DNA of 57,434 bases, taken from positions 1 through 57,434 of the forward strand of contig JAUCBJ010005973.1 in the NCBI GenBank assembly GCA_032718475.1, read 5' to 3'. The position numbers were made by a program, and so were the translations under genes. The notes under the pieces were generated by a model that worked only from the letters and a program-made list of their open reading frames with translations, did not search any database and was not told where the DNA came from. Positions 52,340 through 57,434 of this stretch are shown piece by piece. Every line of letters starts with the position of its first letter. The stretch's first letter is position 1. Source of the DNA: Nemertoderma westbladi. Lineage: Eukaryota; Xenacoelomorpha; Nemertodermatida; Nemertodermatidae.

Positions 52340-55300
52340 ATGTCTGACACCCAGCAAAACCTGTCAGACAGTCTAATCGATACAACCATCTGTGACACAG
52401 ATAGGAGTGTGGAGCGATTAAGAAAGGAGTTCAGCTCACCTCCTACTGAAAGAAAGGTCGTCCCTCCAGTAGTAGTGTCAGACCCTAAGCTAATCCAACA
52501 CCGTAGGTCTATCATCGGCACTCGGGCCCAAGTCAAACGGAACCAGGAAGCAGCTGTCCAGCAGCAGCAACAGCCTAGTCAAGAAACTCGTTTCCAGCGA
52601 TCCGATAGCTCCAGTAGTTCGGATACTGTAGAGCTGACCCCCGAACGCGGAGTGCAGATGGCGGCTACAGCCTACTCGGATCCCCTTCTCACCCTTCCTG
52701 CCGCAGTGCTAACTACTATATTGATTGCGGTGGAGGAACATCAAGCCGATTGGGCGAGAAGTAAGAGAGCGACCCAAGATAGTTATGCGGGATACGCCAG
52801 GGAAGAATTGATGTCTATTGTCGAGTCACAATGGAACTTTCCCGGACCCGGACTCCCGTTAGATTTGTCCGAAGCTACTTGGGAAGATATACACAGGATG
52901 GGAGTGACTAAAGATACAATGGATCCAGCTGTTTGGAAGAGGTCGGCAGCAGGATATGTGCAGGGATTCTTCGGCTCCTTAGAGCGATTAGAAGAACAAC
53001 TGTTTCGACAACCCCAAGGACCTCAAGAGCAGGATGAGCTGCTATATCAAGTACGCGAAAGAACCCTACGCATTAGACTAATCTTGTCAGCCTTTGAGGA
53101 AACTTCCAAAAGAAGACAGGACACGTCGCTGCAGGTTGCTGTCAAGACTTGGTTTCAGCGGGTAAGTCTCAAAGTACAAGAAACTGCCCAGTGGAAATCC
53201 CAGCTGGCTGAGAGACCAACCTATGAAGAACCAACCGATCCCACCCTTTCTCAAGCGGAAAGCGAAGTGACAGCAGAGAGACCGCGAACTAGAGACGCTA
53301 TCGACATTTATCTGTCCGACTATCAGCGATTCCTAGGAGACGAAGAGTTGAGGAGACGGCTGTCTGGACTTTCCCCTAATAGTGAAGGAACCCAACTTGT
53401 GTTGGACGCAATCGATACTGAGATGATAGCTGCGGACCAAGCTAAATTTGATGAACGTCTCCGCATAGCTAGAGCTCAAGAAGAACAAGTAAAGAAAAGG
53501 CGGATTGAAGACAAAAAGGCAGCAGCAATAGCAGCGGCAATGACAACAGCAGAAGCAGACAGAAAGGCGGAAAGAAAAGCAGCAGAAGCAGCGGCCGAAG
53601 CGGAAATAAAAGCGGCGGAGGCAAAAGCAGAAGCAGACAGAAAGGCGGCAGAAGCAGCGGCCGAAGCGGAAATAAAAGCGGCGGAGGCAAAAGCAGAAGC
53701 AGACAGAAAGGTGGAAAGAAAGGCGGCGGAGGCAGTGGCAGAAGCAGAACGGAGAGCGTCTGAGGAGACCGCCCAGCTGGAGTTAGAAAATCTGCAGGAG
53801 ACGCAAGACAGCATCGGTAGGCAGTTAACAGACAGGCGAATGCAGATGATGAGTCGATCTACTTCCAAACGCCAAGGCTATACATCATCGGAGGAAGGGG
53901 ATACCACCGATCCTGAAGGTGGAGGAAATCAATCTCGTCTCAGTAGACGTAGAAGAACATCTCACCGTCATAAATTGCCTGATTTGCCCCCAGCTGTTAG
54001 AAAACAATTAGCTAGCACAACAGTAGGTAGTGCAGTACCCACAGACCGAATTATTACCGTCAACAAACTCCCTACTATAACAGATGAGCCTGAAATAATT
54101 AGGCCTTTTCTCGAAGCCACCCCTTCGGTGCTAGAGACACCTGTACTCCCTGAAACAAACTCTAAATTCCATTTACACAGTACTACACTGCATGTACCCG
54201 GTAGAACAGTCCGTGAGAATATCCCTGTCCTGGACGCTGAGAGAGAAATCAAAGATTTGTCTCCCGTCGTCCCGCGTCAGCCCGCTACAATGTTGGCGAC
54301 TCCCGCTTCGGCGGTCGAGTGGGTAGAGGAGGGACGGCGGGGGATGAATCTCCTGCTCGGACAGATGCAGGAGACTGTCCACCAACTTAAGGGAACAGTA
54401 AGGGAAGGTAGGGCCGAATTACAAGAAGTGCAACAAAGTATCGCGCTAGAATGCGACAAATTAGTCAATATACAAAAGGCGATACCAATACCCCCTGTAA
54501 CATTGTGTCAACCTGTTAGGTCTGAAGTATTACATGCGCAAGGTGTGGAGCCTACACGCATCTATACTGCTAGTGAAGTAGAAACTCCTATAGCAAACCC
54601 TATTAAGGGTGATTATAAACCTGTTGTTAATGATGTTCCCTATAGACCTGATAATGATCCGAGAAATTTATATACCGATAATTCGATATTAAATAACACA
54701 ATGGCCCAAGAAAGCTTTACGCGTCAGATGGCTAGAACAGAAGCCCGCCAAGCGGTCAAAGTGGGAGAGATCATCAAATTCAATGGAGATGAGATGAAAT
54801 GGTTACCTTTCAATGAATATTACAAAGACAGCATACAGAACTCTGTACTATCTAACGGAGAGAAACTTAGGTTCCTCATCAAGTGCTTGGAAGGACCTCC
54901 CAAGTTAATGGCGTTAAAGTTCATTGGACATCCAGAAGGATTAAGACAAGTTTGGGATACATTAAACATCAGGTATGGTAACAAGGATAACATAGCTAAG
55001 TATTTGTATGCAAAATTAGTAGCCCCCCGACACTTCCTTAGTAGCGGGATTATAGAGTTTTCCGATGAGATTCAGGAGATCTGTAGACAATTGGACTGGT
55101 TAGGTAAGTCTCAGGAATATCAGAGTTCCATGGTTATTGGAGCCGTAGTCTCTACTTTACCAAAGGGTGGAGTATGTACACGCTGGGACAAGAAAGTGTT
55201 GTACATGAATGAACAACAACAACGAAGCACTACCATGGCGGATCTCATGTCCTTCTTAGATGGTGAAGTAAAACTACAACTCATCAAGCAGTCCAGAGAG

Positions 55301-56317
55301 AAAACATCGGAAAATAAGGTAAGTGAGAAACCCGCTTCTAGGAGAAGAGTAACACCAGTGTGTTACACTGACGACGGCGAAAGCCAAGCTTCTCAAGAAG
55401 AGGACAGCGGGAAAGACACAGTGAAATCTTACTATGACAACAAGACCTATAAAGACGTAAGTAAATACAAGTCTCGAACCAGTGACAGGAGAGAACAGGT
55501 AACAACAACTCCTCCTACGTCTCCTAAGAGAATTCACGGAAGAAAGCCCAAAGAAAGAACGAGAGTGCATAACGTTACCCAAGGTAAAGTGAGTAACATC
55601 AAACCAAAATGTGCGCTGTGCGACGGGCCCCACCGTTTGAGTGCGTGTGCTGAATTTCTAAAGAAATCCCTTGTAGACAGACGTGCAGTCCTGTGGAATA
55701 AGCGGTTATGCTATAATTGCCTCAGATCAGGACACCAACGGCGAACCTGTTACTCCGACGTAAAGTGTGCAAAGTGTGGCGCGAAACATCACATCTTGTT
55801 ACACAGTGAGTTCGAACGAGACAACCCGAGTCAGGTAAGTGAGCCCGAACTACATGTCCAATTCAGTGATGTAAATGACACTGATCAAGAATCTGAGATG
55901 GAAGGATTCTATACGGACGAATTCTCCGACGCCAACGAATCCTGTTACCTAATAAATACCGCAGTGTATCGAGCACTTACGCATGAAAAGGACACCAACA
56001 ATGAGTTCCCCCCAACTACCTTTGACAGACAACCATCTTGGAAAGCTCCAACTTCCAACGTAGGAATCAGAGAATTTCCTGTAGTGCAGGTAAGAGTTCA
56101 CGGTCCTAACAAAAGTTACATAGTGAACGCCCTCCTTGACTCCGGCAGCACAGGAACATTCATCGATCAAGAACTAGCCGAAGATATCTTTGCTGGACAA
56201 CCCAAATTCCGGACTAAATTGAATATGTCAGGAATTATGCAGGTTTGGAAATCTACCCTAACGGCAGATTACTATGTAGGTGTGTTGTCCACCCCCCAGG
56301 ATAAATTAGGTCGGTAA
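52340..56317 (+). CDS. BEL/Pao Gag-protease protein, 1325 aa, large Gag
   Basis: Intact frame of a BEL/Pao retrotransposon. The N-terminal 800 residues are not a family I recognise; they include an Ala/Glu/Lys coiled coil at about 355-500 with an internal 22-residue repeat (AAEAAAEAEIKAAEAKAEAD). The conserved Pao-type Gag region spans about 810-985 (IIKFNGDEMKWLPFNEYY, LIKCLEGPPKLMALKF, SSMVIGAVVSTLPKGG). Zinc-binding Cys/His clusters lie at about 1090-1155 (CALCDGPHRLSAC, CYNCLRSGHQRRTC, CAKCGAKHHILLH). The protease active site DSGSTGTFID is at about 1267. The ORF stops at TAA soon after; the rest of the protease is in another frame from 56320. Gag assembles the particle that packages RNA. 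A 1325-residue Gag portion is long for the family. Start chosen at the first ATG (context AACATGT). Confidence 0.9.
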   Translation: MSDTQQNLSDSLIDTTICDTDRSVERLRKEFSSPPTERKVVPPVVVSDPKLIQHRRSIIGTRAQVKRNQEAAVQQQQQPSQETRFQRSDSSSSSDTVELTPERGVQMAATAYSDPLLTLPAAVLTTILIAVEEHQADWARSKRATQDSYAGYAREELMSIVESQWNFPGPGLPLDLSEATWEDIHRMGVTKDTMDPAVWKRSAAGYVQGFFGSLERLEEQLFRQPQGPQEQDELLYQVRERTLRIRLILSAFEETSKRRQDTSLQVAVKTWFQRVSLKVQETAQWKSQLAERPTYEEPTDPTLSQAESEVTAERPRTRDAIDIYLSDYQRFLGDEELRRRLSGLSPNSEGTQLVLDAIDTEMIAADQAKFDERLRIARAQEEQVKKRRIEDKKAAAIAAAMTTAEADRKAERKAAEAAAEAEIKAAEAKAEADRKAAEAAAEAEIKAAEAKAEADRKVERKAAEAVAEAERRASEETAQLELENLQETQDSIGRQLTDRRMQMMSRSTSKRQGYTSSEEGDTTDPEGGGNQSRLSRRRRTSHRHKLPDLPPAVRKQLASTTVGSAVPTDRIITVNKLPTITDEPEIIRPFLEATPSVLETPVLPETNSKFHLHSTTLHVPGRTVRENIPVLDAEREIKDLSPVVPRQPATMLATPASAVEWVEEGRRGMNLLLGQMQETVHQLKGTVREGRAELQEVQQSIALECDKLVNIQKAIPIPPVTLCQPVRSEVLHAQGVEPTRIYTASEVETPIANPIKGDYKPVVNDVPYRPDNDPRNLYTDNSILNNTMAQESFTRQMARTEARQAVKVGEIIKFNGDEMKWLPFNEYYKDSIQNSVLSNGEKLRFLIKCLEGPPKLMALKFIGHPEGLRQVWDTLNIRYGNKDNIAKYLYAKLVAPRHFLSSGIIEFSDEIQEICRQLDWLGKSQEYQSSMVIGAVVSTLPKGGVCTRWDKKVLYMNEQQQRSTTMADLMSFLDGEVKLQLIKQSREKTSENKVSEKPASRRRVTPVCYTDDGESQASQEEDSGKDTVKSYYDNKTYKDVSKYKSRTSDRREQVTTTPPTSPKRIHGRKPKERTRVHNVTQGKVSNIKPKCALCDGPHRLSACAEFLKKSLVDRRAVLWNKRLCYNCLRSGHQRRTCYSDVKCAKCGAKHHILLHSEFERDNPSQVSEPELHVQFSDVNDTDQESEMEGFYTDEFSDANESCYLINTAVYRALTHEKDTNNEFPPTTFDRQPSWKAPTSNVGIREFPVVQVRVHGPNKSYIVNALLDSGSTGTFIDQELAEDIFAGQPKFRTKLNMSGIMQVWKSTLTADYYVGVLSTPQDKLGR

Positions 56318-56319
56318 AA

Positions 56320-57027
56320 ATGGTGGCTATAAAGAACTTCGCTACTACCCAAGCAGACCTTTATAATTGGGACGAGGATGAGAGCATCCAACATCTTAAG
56401 ATACCTCGATTCCAGACAGATTATCCTGGAGTGCAAATACTCATCGGCCAAAACGCGCATGAGGCGCTCGAGACATTGGAGAAACGGCCTGCTCAACCGC
56501 AGCCACTACAAACCTATGCGGTAAGAACTAGAGTAGGTTGGTACTTCACTGGCCCTTCCCGTAGAACTCTCAAAGAGAGATTACCTCAACAACAGGTATA
56601 CCAAGTAAAGGAATGGGAAGTGGAGAGCAGTGATGTGGACGATCCAACTGAGGAAACACCATACTCCTCAGATAATGACGATATTAACTCCAATGTAGAT
56701 CAATGGAGACATTGCCTTGGGACGATTAATCCAGCCGACATCGCTTCCAGAGGAGCAACTCCTCAAGAACTGATAGATACTCCAGGCTGGTTAGGTGGAT
56801 CCGACTTCTTAAGTAAAGAAGAAGAAGAATGGCCTCCTCATCTTACCCCGGTGAAGATTAGACAGGCCAAGGGAGCGGAGAAAGTAACACAACAACTCAA
56901 TCGCCCAGCTAGTCGTTTATGTTTACTGGAAAGAGACCGAAAACTGTCCGGAAACTATGGAAGGCAAGATACTCTTCCTACGACCACTTCCCTAATCCGA
57001 CAAATATCTAGGGACTCCATAACTTAA
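56320..57027 (+). pseudogene. BEL/Pao Pol remnant with RT, RNase H and integrase deleted
   Basis: A 235-residue frame two bases on from the Gag stop. Residues 1-80 are the end of the protease and connection (VQILIGQNAHEALETLE, YAVRTRVGWYFTGPS), then KEWEVESSDVDD, which normally leads into RT. Next comes DQWRHCLGTINPADIASRG with GWLGGSDFLSKEEEEWP, the conserved stretch that normally sits between RNase H and integrase. So about 500 or more residues of RT and RNase H are absent, and the integrase after EEEWP is missing too. The protein ends with an unrecognised tail. The same reading runs back across the Gag stop (GRSVKMVAIKNF), so one frameshift separates the two frames. Confidence 0.85.
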
Positions 57028-57434
57028 TAACATATGGAGTGGGCGTGTGACTATATCATTTTATATTTGTTTTCATTTTATATTTATGTATGTATTATTA
57101 TGTAATTTTATTATAATCGTTTCCTTTAATTTTATTTAGTAGAATGTTATTTTAGTGATTATTTAGTAGATTAGTGCAATATATTAGTGTTTATTACGTA
57201 CGTAATTACTTATAATATATATTTAGTGCGACGGCGAGAAATAATTATTTTTCTCTTTCCTTACTGTCCGTATCATATTATAAATACGTGACTACAGTAA
57301 GATGAAATGTCCGTACTTATTAAAGTACAATAAAGCCACTACTATATTCAAGTATTATTGGTAGGCAGAGTATTAGGAATGCAAAGTTCAGATCCTCGTG
57401 TCTCAACTAAACCAAGCTAGACCTTGGAAACGAC
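57028..57434 (+). other. BEL/Pao 3' untranslated end, possibly start of 3' LTR
   Basis: A purine-rich ATATGGAGTGGGCG (about 57032-57045) followed by TGTGACTATATC could be the polypurine tract and start of the 3' LTR, but no copy of that start exists upstream in the window. An AATAAA lies at about 57329. No gene. Confidence 0.3.

Noticed and set aside
53469-53868. Leu/Pro-rich and Ala/Ser-rich frames on the minus strand
   Set aside because: Shadows of the Ala/Glu/Lys coiled-coil codons of the BEL/Pao Gag on the other strand.

Overview
This 57.4 kb window is AT-rich animal DNA made mostly of mobile elements. BEL/Pao elements are known only from animals. The mix of Ty3/Gypsy, BEL/Pao, RTE-like and CR1/L2/Jockey-like LINEs, tRNA-headed SINE-like pieces, MITEs and foldback-like minisatellites points to an invertebrate metazoan with a repeat-rich genome. 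I cannot name the species. No ribosomal RNA, convincing functional tRNA, operon or CRISPR array is present, and only one compact candidate host gene stands out.

Layout. 1-5056: a nearly complete, intact Ty3/Gypsy element on the minus strand, with identical LTR sequence at both ends; it sits in one arm of an inverted 21-bp minisatellite whose other arm is 5689-6979. 7.0-12.8 kb: non-coding sequence with hairpins, one weak candidate exon, a 23-bp repeat and a hAT-type MITE with an 8-bp target duplication. 12.8-14.7 kb: the C-terminal part of a HECT-domain gene, frameshifted, abutting a broken LINE. 14.66-15.72 kb and 29.73-30.84 kb: two inverted copies of a G-tract-rich element. 15.93-17.18 kb: a foldback-like pair of 32-bp tandem arrays. 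17.5-26.9 kb: LINE fragments, one of them split by an unidentified 1.85 kb insertion. 28.58-28.85 kb: a small secreted-peptide precursor-like gene (minus). 31.7-36.1 kb: palindromes, a SINE-like head, a LINE remnant, and a MITE carrying a nested LINE tail.

37.5-45.4 kb holds the most unusual object: a minus-strand APE-type LINE whose ORF1 joins a Ulp1/C48-like cysteine protease domain, a coiled coil and an RRM-like domain, followed by an ORF2 with endonuclease and reverse transcriptase. A 2.0 kb RTE-like LINE inserted in the protease domain, between the presumed catalytic His and Cys, leaving a 13-bp target duplication. Nine 102-bp monomers lie on its 5' side, followed by a 2.17 kb TIR element.

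From about 49 kb to the window end is a BEL/Pao element with an intact 1325-residue Gag-like ORF that has lost RT, RNase H and nearly all of the integrase, so it would depend on another element to move. The genes here do not form a cellular pathway. They interact through nesting: Gypsy into a minisatellite arm, RTE into the ULP-LINE, a LINE tail into a MITE, and an unknown element into a LINE. This gives a relative order of insertions.
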